A stretch of DNA of 64,000 bases, from the NCBI GenBank assembly GCA_019096155.1, contig JAHCVI010000001.1:12921243-12985242 (forward strand), given 5' to 3'. Position numbers and translations under genes: made by a program. Source of the DNA: Staphylotrichum longicolle (taxonomy: Eukaryota; Ascomycota; Sordariomycetes; Sordariales; Chaetomiaceae). Under the pieces are notes generated by a model. That model had not been told where the DNA came from. It did not search any database and saw only the letters and a list, made by a program, of their open reading frames with translations. Positions 9,639 to 19,909 of this stretch are shown here, one piece after another (position 1 is the stretch's first letter; each line of letters opens with the position of its first letter).

Positions 9639-11866
9639 TAATCTTTCACAGCGGGGTTCCAGCTGATAGATATGACGACGTCACACTACACGTCGACCAG
9701 GCTTACGCGGCGCTATCCTTGATATCTAATGTCAGGAGACAGCGTCACAAAGCTAAACCAGGCCTCGCAACAATAGTCCTCGGTCTAGTATCCAAGTCCA
9801 AAGCAACCGACGACAGAGACAAGATCTACGGGATCCTCGGCTTCGCCGGCTTAGACGCCAAATCCGACTCGAGTCACTTAAAAATCGTCGTCGACTACAC
9901 TCTTCCCGTGGAGACTCTCTACACTACTACCACAGTCTCAATGGCCAAGTCAGACATGAATCTCAGAGTCCTGGACATTGTTGGATATTCAGCCTACAGA
10001 AAATACCATAGCCTTCCATCCTAGTGCCCAGACTACAGCGTCGGCAACATTCGCTTGGGCGAAGGATACCAATTCTACAGAGACCTCCTCTACGGCCGGC
10101 AATAGAAAAGCCACCATCCTACCATCGAACACAATACCGAGCAACAAACCCTAACAGTCGACGGCTTTCGATATAACACCCTTGACAGCGTGTCTATGCG
10201 CGTCCATTACCCTGACATCAACATCGCCGAGATATATGGCCTGGCTTTCGGGCTACTTGGCATGGCCGCTAGCCTCCAGATTCACAGTCACTCGCGAGTC
10301 GAGTGCTTCTAGAAGCTAATGCTAGAGGACAAGTTTTTACTGGGCGCGAATGATAACGTTCCAGGCATCCTGAGGCTCTTCTTTCCCTATTTTCTCATAG
10401 AGGCCATCTCCAACGCCGTCAAATCGATCAAAAGCGCCAAGCCATCTTCACGCCCAGAGCAGATCCGCAGATTTGTGGATGACTTGACTTTTTCCGAAAA
10501 GGTCATCCAGGCTCTAATACGGCTAGAGCCCAAGAGTTCCATTCTACTACCAGGTCCAGACACTGTGATGACCATACAGGAGACCCTTTTACAGGAGGGC
10601 GGCCTGGACAGGGTGGTCGAGATACTTGGAACCACGTCTCTTCTCAATGATTTACTACAACGAGTACGGACGGCTGGTCTTTTGAATGACTTTAAAAAGG
10701 TTTTAGGCCAGGGACTTCAGCATAATACTAACGACTCCAAGATAAAGCGGCAACTTCAGCTATATATCGCCAAGGTCAAGACCAAGATCAGGAATTGCAT
10801 CGTCGGCGACCTACAGTACTTTACCACATCCAGGCTACAGCTGCTAGGATATAGATATAAACGTATCGATAGGGACTGCGAAGTATAGGTGCTACACGGG
10901 TACCCGTCGCCGGTGCTATTGAGAAAGAAGGGGGGGTCAATGTACGAATTTTACGCAACAGCCGTCGTCAGGGGCCTGTAGGAGTCAGAATGCGGTGGCA
11001 AGATTACGAGGATCAGTTTGGTGTAGCTCTACAACACAAGACATACTACGAAGCTCTACTAGGACATCAACAGCCAGCACAGTCAAAATCTCCCTCCTTC
11101 TAGTCGCCTTGGGCATAACGGTCTCTATGGCTGCCGTCCCCGTTGCGGGAGCCCCTAAAACCACTTTCTCGTTCTAGCAGTTGTCGAGGATCTCATTGCC
11201 AACCAGGACACAGCTCTAGCGCCCGACGAGGCTATCGCAGCAGCTAAAGCGGGCTCCTGTATATCTCGTCTCTATTACCACGGCCCGCAGGCTACCAATA
11301 TCTTCCAGCTCTCGGCGCACAAGGGGTCAACTACGTCATAGCAGCCTACTAGACGAGGTTGAAATGTATCACCTAGGCAGTGTGCGGGTCGTAGCCACCA
11401 AACCAGATACCCCGGAAATTTCTATCAATTGGTATAGAAATTCTCACCCTATTTCAGTTTAGACGTGACATACTAAAAGCTATCCCACAACGATATTACT
11501 TGCATCATCGGCAGACTCTTTAACAGCTACTAGCGGTCGGACAATACCATCTCGGGCAGCGAGATTTTTTTACAAACAACCTAATGCAGATCAACGTAAT
11601 CGGAATTTGAGAGTCGGCGTAGACCCAAAGTTGGCGGGGAATATTCTACGACATTTGGTACATTTCATTATACGAGGTCACGTTAGTTATTAGATTTGTT
11701 ACTACTGAAGTGTCTCGAGGTGAGAATCCAATCTCGTTATTAATCTTTCCTGGTATAGGGGGCTGGCGTGCTCTCACTACCCTAGCAATGCTCTACTCAT
11801 CCATGCTCTCATCATTATTGTCGTCCGTCTCCTCCATCTCTTCATCCTCGTTCATTCTCTCGCTAT

Positions 11867-12275
11867 TCACCTCCTCACTCTCCCCCATCTCCTCATCCTC
11901 TCCCACACCAGCCACGAACCGATCCACCCAGTCTGAGACATCCACATCCACCGGCTCCCACCCCTCCATCGGCTCCCACCACCCTCCCCATCATCTTCAT
12001 CCACCGTACCCATCCCCAGCTCAACTAAAAAATCCTCCATCCCCCTCTCCAACCTCAGCCGCAGCGCGTAGGGGTCGCAGGGCACGGCGCAGGCATCCTA
12101 GAACTCGGTCTTGCCGGGCAGGTACAGCACGGGGCACTCAGTGCAGCTGCCGCGGTGCTCGCCGCAGCAAACGAACTTGGTTGCTACCCAGAGGTACATG
12201 TAGACCTTGACGCGGCCTGTCAGAGGGTGATAGTACCCGCAGAGGGGGTTGAAGACGAGGCTACGAACTTACCTG
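11867..12275 (-). pseudogene. Unknown Cys-containing protein, one internal stop
   Basis: Reading the minus strand from about 12275 gives a coherent sequence with G-Y-Y-H-P-L-T-G-R-V, then C-C-G-E-H-R-G-S-C-T-E-C-P, then L-Y-L-P-G-K-T-E-F, a TAG stop (probable CAG to TAG, position ~12101), and D-A-C-A-V-P-C-D-P-Y. It finishes in a Trp/Gly/acidic-rich tail. The pattern looks like a real fungal protein with a Cys/His cluster, but I do not recognise the family. It overlaps a plus-strand Ser-rich ORF (11710-12210) that I consider its shadow. Confidence 0.45.
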
Positions 12276-12658
12276 TACACAATTTGGATAGGGGTGGGTA
12301 GAATTGCGCAGTGGATTAGTAGTGGCATGGTTTTTGGAGGGATGGAAAGAGGAGAGTTGTTCATATAGTTAGATAGAGGGAGAGGGTTGGGATATGTTGT
12401 TAGTATAGGCGCATTATGCGGGTTTGGAGACAAAGGGGTTGTTGACCAAAGGTGCGCATCACTAGGCCAATATACGTAATGGCTAGGTTGTTGTCGATCC
12501 AGCTATCGGACCCGTCCCGCTCACGGGAGACGGTCGACTTCTATCTCGATATCGACTACGAGCAGCTTCTCGTGGTCTTGGACGCAGTTGTATACCCGGT
12601 AGATAAGCTTATTATAGTCATCGGTGACCCATACGACCTCGCCAATGATCAGATCGTC

Positions 12659-12730
12659 AGCTCGCAGGGCGTTCTCAGCTCGTAGGGCGTTCTCAGCTCG
12701 TAGGGCGTTCTCAGCTCGTAGGGCGTTCTC
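12659..12730 (+). repeat. 18-bp tandem repeat, 4 units
   Basis: Four consecutive copies of AGCTCGTAGGGCGTTCTC; the first has C instead of T at position 7 and the other three are identical. The flanks match the single-copy sequence in the related repeats at about 20730 and 35850, so the array expanded locally. Confidence 0.9.
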
Positions 12731-12944
12731 AGCTCGTCATTCTCCTACTACCTAAGGGCATGGCTGTACGCAATGGCAGCGCTCGATTAGCCGCCGTGCC
12801 TATGCTTGCAGCATAAAGCCTGAACGGTCCTATAGCACCGGCGACGGCCTAGGAACGCAAACGGTTTCTCGTCCAGTACAACCTCGGGCAAACAACTACT
12901 CGGGGTCTACTGAGTCATCATTTGCAGTCGTGCAACACGCCTTA

Positions 12945-13365
12945 TTTTGCACATAAAAGTTCTATGTCTATTCAGAAGAGGCCAGAACTAGTAGCCACAA
13001 GGACAAGAAACCGCCCCTTCTGAACAACAACGAAGACCAGAAGTTGTCGTTATTATTAGGAGGGTGAAAACGTGTTCCTAGATCTGGCAGTTCATTTTCT
13101 TTAGGGGCAAGTTGCTGACTCAGCAGACGTTAGGTCACGTGTTGAAAGACGTTTTCTGAATTAAAACGGTAAGGAACGCGAATGAGTTCAGTTTTCAGTA
13201 TCCCATTTACCAACCTCCATTTCCCATTAACACTTGGGTGTGATCCTAACATCGCTTTAACCACAAAGTTCCACCAAACCAATTGCAAATCTTATTCTTA
13301 GCCAACCAACGCGTTTGCGAATTTCTTCTAAGCCAACCAAACGCGTTTGCGGCCCTGCAGCACAG
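12945..13365 (+). repeat. Dispersed ~400-bp repeat, right copy
   Basis: Direct-orientation partner of 6160-6520. It ends with two near-tandem copies of AGCCAACCAA(A)CGCGTTTGCG, where the left copy has one full and one partial unit. Confidence 0.6.
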
Positions 13366-13549
13366 CAGCCATCGGGCGCAACCCCGCCCCCCAGGCAGCA
13401 GGGGGGATCACGAGCTGAGAACAAGGCTGCCGTCGAGACATCGGCCTGCTCCACGTCCGCACTCTTGATGCACACATTCGCCACTTTCATCGACGACGTG
13501 GAGTTATTCAAGTTATGGAAAGGACACAGGATGCTGTCGTTCGGTTTAT

Positions 13550-14883
13550 CTAGTTCAAAGGACGTGGGACTGCCGTGAGGCAGTGTGGCGGTAGAAGGCG
13601 AAATAGAGCAGAGCTACTTTTGGGGTGGGCGGTGGTGGTTGAAGATGGGTTGAGTGAGGCGGAGTAGGGGCATTGCGTGAGGGTTTCTCGATGTAATGGC
13701 TCCGCCTCGTCGTATTTGGCCTGCTGACAGAGTATATTCGCGAGGTTGTTCTTGCTCGTCATAGTGTCCGGATGATCCTCCCCAAGCACCCTCTGCCGTT
13801 GCGTTGGAGACCGTTTCTCGAACTGCTGTGAAGAGGTGAGAAGGTGTAGAGCTCTCCGTCTATCCTGCCATCACGTAGTCGTAAAGGCGGAAGCCCTTCT
13901 AGCAGTTCCCTCGCGTATACGGCTGCAGTTACAGCTACATAGTCCTGCCACTCCTTGTTTTTATAGGAATCCGAATAGTCGCAAATGCCGCGAACCGGCA
14001 AGCACTAAAGGTTATCTATTATACCGGCTACCTCCATCTCAAAGTACAGCGCCGAAAGTCGCTAAGCAATGTCATCCTGTACTTTCCTGTCCTTCATTAC
14101 CCTATTTCCCGAAGCGATGACTCCGTAGTAGATCCTAGGTTCGTTAGAGAGGCGTACGTCTCGTAGTTGCAGCTTTTCTAGGTCGTAGTCATCACATATT
14201 AGCGCCCCGAGAGGGTATTCATAGGACACTTGGAAAAGGCGATCGGGGTAGTTCGGGCGTAGAATGTTCGGGAGTCGGCTTTAGAAGAGGCTTGTCATTC
14301 GACTACTAGAACGGTATAGTGTATGCTTCGATCGTAGAGCGGATACAGCCAAGTTTAGCAGCTACACAGGAGTCTTCGCATCGGCTATTTCTTAGAACAA
14401 ACCGCCCGTAATCATCTTACCTATATCATACTATATAACCCTTGTACCAACGACGACATTGCCTAGGTATAAGTCGGCCTGGCTAGGCGATCCACTGCCG
14501 ATGCCGACTATCAAGGTAGCGTGGATGCTTGGAAAACTTCGCTTCAGGCTTGTCGCGACGATTATAGCGTTATTCGTTCCGTACTGCCCCGGCAAGCATA
14601 TCATGACGACGTTGTAATAGTCGATACGTCCGAGCACGTAGACGTTGTCGTCGCCGGCTTAGTTAGGTAGCAGTAGGTATTCATCGTCCAGCATAGCACG
14701 CGATGCTGCCAGTTCTAAGTGAAGTGTATAGATCCAGGCGATTGTGTAATCTCTATACGCAAGTTGAGAGTACGCATTGCGGTTTGAGTAAATGCCGCCA
14801 TTGGAGGCAGTGTCGAATGTTCTTGGCCGTTTCGGAAGGCTCGTAGACGACTCTTCATCTTGGTATGTTCGCTTCGGATTAAC
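13550..14883 (-). pseudogene. PNP_UDP nucleoside phosphorylase-TPR protein (copy 1), degraded
   Basis: Purine/uridine phosphorylase domains are common at the N terminus of fungal NLRs. The N-terminal frame begins at about 14883 (N-P-K-R-T-Y, then P-K-R-P-R-T-F-D-T-A-S-N-G-G), continues through Y-T-I-A-W-I-Y-T-L-H-L-E-L-A-A and then V-L-G-R-I-D-Y-Y-N-V-V-M and L-I-V-G-I-G-S-G-S-P-S. The domain ends with R-G-I-C-D-Y-S-D-S and E-L-L-E-G-L-P-P-L near 13890. After a frame change the C terminus has one kinesin-light-chain-type TPR (V-L-G-E-D-H-P-D-T-M-T-S-K-N-N-L-A). The start codon seen in copy 2 is GTT here, and there are stops inside the domain. A PNP domain joined directly to TPRs suggests the NB-ARC domain usual between them was lost. 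Confidence 0.8.
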
Positions 14884-15089
14884 GACGATGAGGCTGAACC
14901 AGTCAACGCCATTACAATCACTCCCGATTCCTTAGTCTTCCGACAGACTCGTACAATACAACAGTCATCTAGACGCAACAAACCACTGAACAACTTTATC
15001 CCTATAACTTTTATGGTTGACAATCAAGAATGCACTAGTCGTGTCCTCTTCAGAGTCCTCAACTCTCGGTATCTCTATGCAGTTGCGCC

Positions 15090-15345
15090 AACACCAACAG
15101 AGCCTGGTATCGAGAAAGCATGCGGAGGATCTGGCTAGGCTCAAGCTCATCATTGTGTCGAAGGAGGAGATGTTCATGAAGACGACTACCAAGTACTTCA
15201 CGCAGTACTACCAGCCCCTTGCGCCATTGATGAACAGCCTACGGAAGGTAGTCTTCCCTGGGGACAAGCCGTGGAAACGTGAAGACGAGAGGCTCTACTC
15301 TCGAATGGGAGAAATTCTCCGGAAGGATCGGGAGGACTTGAAGTA
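15090..15345 (+). pseudogene. FunK1-type fungal kinase, C-terminal fragment
   Basis: An open stretch ending at 15345 with L-A-R-L-K-L-I-I-V-S-K-E-E-M-F, then Y-Y-Q-P-L-A-P-L-M-N-S-L-R-K-V-V-F-P. This matches the extreme C terminus of FunK1 kinases and aligns with 45225-45385 of the larger FunK1 pseudogene in this window. The kinase core is absent. Confidence 0.75.
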
Positions 15346-15409
15346 ATGGGCGTTCGGTGGGTAGGACAGCGGCCGGTGTATGACTTACTAGAGTACGGTA
15401 GAAGTGTGA

Positions 15410-15570
15410 TGGGCTTGGCGCAAGGGCGTTCATGGCCATTAGGGCGCTTCTTCGCGAGCAGCACTTGTTCATGCACAACCTCGAGTCATTCTTCTGGGTG
15501 CTGTTCTGGATATGCATCCACTATGACGGCCCTGGGTTATGGGAGGAGTCCGGGCCTGTCGAGGGCTTAT
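15410..15570 (+). pseudogene. FunK1-type kinase, internal fragment (out of order)
   Basis: In the frame starting near 15430 it reads A-L-L-R-E-Q-H-L-F-M-H-N-L-E-S-F-F-W, then V-L-F-W-I-C-I-H-Y-D-G-P-G. This is the conserved FunK1 block that normally lies upstream of the piece at 15090-15345. Here it lies downstream, so the two fragments are rearranged. It is un-RIPped (Trp codons intact). Confidence 0.75.
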
Positions 15571-15640
15571 GAAGTCGGCCCTGCTTCTGCGGAGCGCAGC
15601 CGTATGGTACGGATGCCTGCGGCTCTCATGGTTACGCCAG

Positions 15641-16450
15641 TTATCGTCCAGTCAACCGACGCCCTAGAAGATCCTCTCCTATACGTTCTGCAGCACGTCT
15701 CTCTGATAAATCCAACTGCAGGGCATATAAAACTCGGCCCGTGAAAATGACGACGCTGCCTGAAATAGCCCCAAACGAGTTCTGATAGTCTGGGTGGAGG
15801 TAGAGAAGCTCTTCGTCATCGTTGGTAATCCAAGAACTTGTGGCAAATATGTGATGCGAACATCGGCAGTCGAAGAAAGGCAACCGTAAGGTCCCACGAT
15901 CAGTAACAAGATGTTTACCACAAGAGGAAAAGGAGATAAACAGTAGGGCGGCATTTTGGCCTCGCAGCGCCCACCGCTCGGCGCCCGTGGCCGCATCCCA
16001 TACCCAGACGGTGTTGTCGTAAGAGCCCGACACGATGAGCTGGCTGTCTGGCGAGAAGGCGACGGCGTTGACCCAGTGCGAATGGCCTCGCAGCACCCGC
16101 TGCTCGGCGCTCGTGGCCGCATCCCATACCCGGACGGTGTTGTCGTAAGAGCCCGACACGATGAGCTGGCTGTCTGGCGAGAAGGCGACGGCGTTGACCC
16201 AGTGCGAATGGCCTCGCAGCACCCGCTGCTCGGCGCCCGTGGTCGCATCCCATACCCGGGCGGTCTTGTCGTAAGAGCCCGACGCGATGAGCCGGCCGTC
16301 CGGCGAGAAGGCGACGGCGCAGACCGAGCTCAAATGGCCTCGCAGCACCCGCCGCTCGGCGCACGTGGCCGCATTCCATACCCGGACGGTATTGTCGTCA
16401 GAGCCCGACACTATAAGCCGGCTGTCCGGCGAGAAGGCGACGGCGCCGAC
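15641..16450 (-). pseudogene. WD40 repeat domain of an NWD-type NLR, 5'-truncated
   Basis: Open for about 256 codons on the minus strand. It has four WD40 repeats of 42 residues (period 126 bp), each with a S-G-S-Y-D-N-T-V-R-V-W-D-type strand and G-H-S-H-W-V-N-A-V-A-F-S-P-D. Two units (about 16008-16259) are almost identical at DNA level, as in the concertedly evolving recognition repeats of HET-E/HET-D-type NLRs. A degenerate fifth repeat and a C-terminal tail (D-E-E-L-L-Y-L-H-P-D-Y) typical of these proteins follow. The NACHT part is missing: WD40 homology stops at about 16450, where a BTB gene in opposite orientation begins. The region is GC-rich and shows no RIP. It is a gene fragment with no own start. 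Confidence 0.85.
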
Positions 16451-16454
16451 TAAT

Positions 16455-16508
16455 CACGCGGATGCAGATGAGTTTGACGCCGAGGCTGCTAAGAACGCGC
16501 CAGAGGAG

Positions 16509-16539
<31 letters not shown>

Positions 16540-17032
16540 CGCCTGAGCCCGAGCCTGCGCCTGCTATGGACGACGACTGGGTCTACCCGGCAGAACGCAA
16601 AGACAAGAGAAAAGCAAACGAGCAAAACTAGAGATGCTATGGGAAGATTTTAAGGAGTCTTGGCGCCTTGACCTGCCCTCCTATGTGAACGATGGGACTG
16701 GCGAAGTTCAGAAGACGCCACCAGATCTTGCAGATATTCTCGTCCACAACGCTAGAGTTTATGTCTTGGGGGACCAATATGTCATCGCTCAGTTGATGAA
16801 CGTGTCGTTCCATAAGCTTCATCAAGCTTTAGTGGGATACAATGTATCCGAAAAAGGACCCAACGATGTCGTGGCGTTGTTGCGATTCTGTTACACGGAC
16901 TTGGTCCCAGAAAGGTTGAGGCAGCTGGTGATTCATTACATGTCCTATAATGTTGAGAAACTATAGAAGAGTGAGGAATTTCAGGAACTCTTGGAGGAAT
17001 CTGGCAGTTTATCGAGGGCTCTCGTGTCGTGA
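16455..17032 (+). pseudogene. BTB/POZ protein, C-terminal part only
   Basis: Starts abruptly after the WD40 junction with an acidic stretch containing a (GAGCCT)n-coded Glu-Pro repeat (about 16509-16563), then W-V-Y-P-A-E-R-K-D-K-R-K. After a frame change it has W-E-D-F-K-E-S-W (from 16634), H-N-A-R-V-Y-V-L-G-D-Q-Y-V-I-A-Q-L-M and L-H-Q-A-L. These are the helices after the BTB fold in fungal BTB proteins. A TAG (W to stop) follows V-E-K-L, and the homology continues K-S-E-E-F-Q-E-L-L-E-E-S-G to 17032. The BTB domain itself is missing. Confidence 0.7.
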
Positions 17033-17162
17033 ATCTATGTTACTGAGGCTAGACTGAAAAATTTCAACTGTTGGAACGTCAAATTTGCTTGGCCGTTACA
17101 CGCTACGGTAGCTGGGTAGTTGAGTATAATAGGCCGCCGGGCTGCCGGGCTTCTATCCGTCC

Positions 17163-18455
17163 TCATTCAACAGCACACTGTGAAACCTCCACCTCGCCCG
17201 ATTCAGCGTCAACCCCAACCACGAAACTACCCGCTAGCTGGACGTCATGGACCCCCTCCCTCGCATCAAGGTAACTCCCAATAATAGGCCTACTAACCTC
17301 ACTGTCAAATGTATTGATGACGCTTCGAACACCAAGCTCCTTAACATAGCCCCTGGCAGCCAAGGCCCTGTTCAACGAGTATGCACGCTTGACATGCAAG
17401 TCCACGTTGCCTACCGGACGGTATCTGGCGGGTTCCTCGCAGGTATCTATCGGACCAGCAAGCTCTCGCCCAAGCTCGGCGAGGTACTTGTCTGCCACGG
17501 CTGTTTGTTCGATGGGAGAAAAGGGCAAGAAGGGGATGAAGTCTGTTATGCGGCTCGTCAGGGGTGCCTGCGAGAAGGGCATCAGGAAGTTAGCCTGCCC
17601 GCAAGTAGTACTAGGATCTGCCCCAGAGGAAAAGCCTAGGGTAATACTCACACCAAACGCACTGATGGACTCGTAACGTTATTGAATCTGCCGTGAGAGC
17701 TTTCGCGTCAATTCTCGGGCTTTTCCATCCGCCTCATTGGAGGTGTGGTCTGCGAAGAGGACGCCCCCATGGTTGTCGCAAAAGTTGTGAATTATCTGAT
17801 CGAAGGCATTCGTTGCAAGGATCCAAATGGTCTTGGAACAATTGATTCCGCCTTGTCCCCGCCGGTCATAATACTCCCCTAGAGCCAAGAACGTGAGTGA
17901 ACGGCATTTATGAGGAGGAAGATTCTTTGCAGAAGTCACCTACCGCTGTGAAATGGGAGGAGAAGAGCTTGGCGGACATCATCCTTGGTCTTTTCGAACT
18001 CATCCATGAAGACAAGGCAGCGCGCTGACCATTGTGGCTAGCGAGATAGTTGTTGACAGCCGAGCCGTCCTGCCACCCTTGATACGGGCGCCAAGGACCA
18101 AAGAGATCCGACTCACGGCTGAGATTGGTGCAGTCAACATTCTGCAGATCAAGGGACAGCAAGCAACCAAGGTTCCGGGCTAATTCAGTCTTTCCATGAC
18201 CGCTGGGCCCTGCAAAGAGCAACACAAGAGGTTGAGAGCGGGGCATTGCAAGATATCTGAGCCAGCAACGAATGAGCAATTCAATACATGGATTTATGGG
18301 AAGGAGGTGCGCAGACTTACGTCAGGAAGTGCTCTGTTAAGAGGCGACATGTTGAGGTCAGCGAGAAAACAGGGGCTCGAGGGGCAAACCCACGCCAATC
18401 ATTGAAGTCTCGCAGCAGCTCTATGTAGATTACACGTCACAATCGGACATAGTTT
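17163..18455 (-). pseudogene. ClpB/Hsp104-like AAA+ ATPase module, frameshifted
   Basis: Reconstructed exons on the minus strand are about 18455-18321, 18256-17944 and 17878-17163, with introns of 64 and 65 bp. Walker A is L-L-F-A-G-P-S-G-H-G-K-T-E-L-A. A C-L-V-F-M-D-E-F-E-K-T-K Walker B lies in another frame because of a 2-nt insertion near 18029. Later blocks are L-L-L-P-F-H-S-G-E-Y-Y-D-R-R, T-I-W-I-L-A-T-N-A-F-D (sensor 1) and the C-terminal lid with N-V-D-L-H-V-K-R-A-Y-S-L-N-R-A. An in-frame TAA sits at 17679-17681. The N-terminal part is cut off upstream of Y-I-E-L-L-R-D-F-N-D-W-R-G-F. Fungal proteins with this single C-terminal AAA_2 module exist; their role is unknown. Broken as read. 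Confidence 0.75.
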
Positions 18456-18657
18456 GCAGTTGGCCGTTTATGATTAGATGCTTCCCTGGCTCATGTCAGC
18501 TCATGTCACTTCCGTCTGGCTATTCTTGACATCAATCGTGATAACTACCCGTGCCACGCCTCCACTTATCCACACAACAACGGGACGCCGGGGTCCCCAT
18601 GAACAACAAAGAGGTCCTCTTCTAAGAGGGTTCCGGAGGTATGGTAACTGCTGGAAT

Positions 18658-19770
18658 TTACCACTTTTCTAACCACCATCTCCATCTGGTGGGACAAAGG
18701 CCATCGCGACGCGTTGGCCATTCGCCTATGTAACCTAGTGGGAGCAAGATTTTCTGCCTAGCAGAGTTCAAAGAGCATCCTGTCCTTTTCATGGCGTGGT
18801 AAGGCGGTGCGGAAACCCGCGGGTATGCGACAAGCTTGGCGGAGAATTTAAGGAAGGGAAACTTGCGGTGAAGTTTTAGGAGGCGGATGTCGTCGACGGG
18901 GTTGAACGAGGTAGCTGAAGAGGAGTAGGTGAAGGTCTCAAGCGGCGGCAGGCCGGCGCATTTTGTCAGATATAGGACGGCCCAGACCCAGAGAAGTTCG
19001 TCGACAGACCGGAGAGCGGCCATCGTATGTCGCCATATGGACTTGCTAGCTGCAGAAGCGAAGTAGATGGCGGCAGACAGTCCCAGAGTCAGCCAAAACA
19101 GAACCGCGTCCCGCCCGCTGGTCAAGACTCGCTTCAATGATGGAGGGCAATACTGCAAGGAGTTTCCGACGATAGCAATGAGCGCCACTACCTCCGGGAA
19201 GTTGTCGCAGCTGTAGCAGGCCATCGCCCATGACAAGACCAGCAGCCTGCGGGAAAGCAGCGTCCCGATGTAGACACGGAGGGAGAGAACAGAAGAGACG
19301 TACCCCTCGTCGGGAACAGTGTACAAGGTATCGATGAAGCCACTGGTCAATCGTAAAATGGCCTGTCTTCCAATGCTCGTGGCGGACAGCGGCAACTGTA
19401 GCGGGAAGAGGAGGATCTTGACAGCGAGTCCGTAAGGCCAGAAGTAATCCGCGAGAAGGGCGACGACGAAAGGCCTAAGCCATCCACCCTTTGTCCAGAA
19501 GTCCATGATGTTCGAACGGAGACTGAGCAACTGAGAACGTTTCGGGCTCGGAACCTTGGCGCGACAAGGCCGAGTCCACAAAAAGTCCGTTGGTCGCTCA
19601 CCTCGGCTGAGGACTTCAGGTCGAGTATTGGGTCGTTTCGTAAAGTACAGGCCTTTAATTGCCGCAGAACTGCGTGATATGTTTCGACGCTGAGGGAAGG
19701 GCGGGGTTGAATGGGGAGAGAGTTGAGATAGGAGGACGCCCAAGAAGGCTTCCATGCCCCTAGTCCACAT
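18658..19770 (-). CDS. Multi-pass membrane protein with HET-like C-terminal end, probably truncated
   Basis: A 370-codon ORF. The first ~88 residues have low coding quality; a more likely start is the Met at 19506 (M-D-F-W-T-K-G-G-W-L). Four or five hydrophobic segments follow, including L-L-A-D-Y-F-W-P-Y-G-L-A-V-K-I-L-L-F and A-V-L-F-W-L-T-L-G-L-S-A-A-I. The last 90 residues contain F-N-P-V-D-D-I-R-L-L-K-L-H-R-K-F-P-F-L and V-S-A-P-P-Y-H-A, which resembles the lead-in to a HET domain (normally A-P-P-Y-x-A-I-S-Y-T-W-G). The HET core is not there: the sequence diverges at that point and ends in an Arg/Trp-rich tail. I infer a membrane-anchored HET protein cut off at the start of its HET domain. 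Alternatives are an unrelated membrane protein. Confidence 0.5.
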   Translation of the reverse strand: MWTRGMEAFLGVLLSQLSPHSTPPFPQRRNISRSSAAIKGLYFTKRPNTRPEVLSRGERPTDFLWTRPCRAKVPSPKRSQLLSLRSNIMDFWTKGGWLRPFVVALLADYFWPYGLAVKILLFPLQLPLSATSIGRQAILRLTSGFIDTLYTVPDEGYVSSVLSLRVYIGTLLSRRLLVLSWAMACYSCDNFPEVVALIAIVGNSLQYCPPSLKRVLTSGRDAVLFWLTLGLSAAIYFASAASKSIWRHTMAALRSVDELLWVWAVLYLTKCAGLPPLETFTYSSSATSFNPVDDIRLLKLHRKFPFLKFSAKLVAYPRVSAPPYHAMKRTGCSLNSARQKILLPLGYIGEWPTRRDGLCPTRWRWWLEKW

Positions 19771-19909
19771 CGGGAGGCCATTGCACTACGGCTGACATTC
19801 AATGAGACCCAGCCATAGTCCGTTCATCAACACCAGCCTATTGTGTAACGTGACCGACAGGGTTCTCGGTCATTATACGGAGTTCAGCCACGCGCAACCA
19901 CCACCCTAT

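Larger units (their letters stand above)
6880..11400 (+). pseudogene. HET-domain (heterokaryon incompatibility) gene, RIP-degraded and split by a transposon
   Basis: HET-domain proteins trigger cell death on contact with incompatible strains. The HET core is readable from about 6900: E-Y-T-A-L-S-Y-T-stop-G-S-P near 7030, where the conserved Trp codon TGG is now TAG, then I-D-A-L-Y-I-D-Q-E-N near 7305-7335, preceded by another Trp-to-stop change. The frame is interrupted at TA 7775-7776 by a pogo transposon and resumes at 9641. Downstream, D-R-D-K-I-Y-G-I-L-G-F near 9810 and V-D-Y-T-L-P-V-E-T-L-Y are typical of the region just after the HET domain. A 190-residue open stretch (10319-10888) is the variable C-terminal part. 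The 3' limit is approximate. Stops are mostly CAG/TGG to TAG, the RIP signature, so the gene is dead. Confidence 0.8.
12276..13549. other. Repeat-rich non-coding stretch
   Basis: No convincing gene. It contains an unassigned 77-codon ORF (12452-12685, plus), an 18-bp tandem repeat (12659-12730), a short diverged copy of the PNP-upstream repeat (about 12735-12850), and the right copy of the dispersed 360-bp repeat. 13360-13549 is GC-rich and un-RIPped but not recognisable. Confidence 0.4.

Noticed and set aside
11710..12210. Ser-rich plus-strand ORF
   Set aside because: Low-complexity shadow of the minus-strand Cys-containing pseudogene, which has a more protein-like sequence.
12659..12730. 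18-bp tandem repeats as a possible CRISPR array
   Set aside because: Units are directly adjacent with no spacers, and the genome is eukaryotic.
15679..16379. Alternative frames across the WD40 repeats (189- and 154-codon ORFs)
   Set aside because: Tandem 126-bp repeats keep all frames open; only the 15641-16411 minus frame has WD40 consensus residues.
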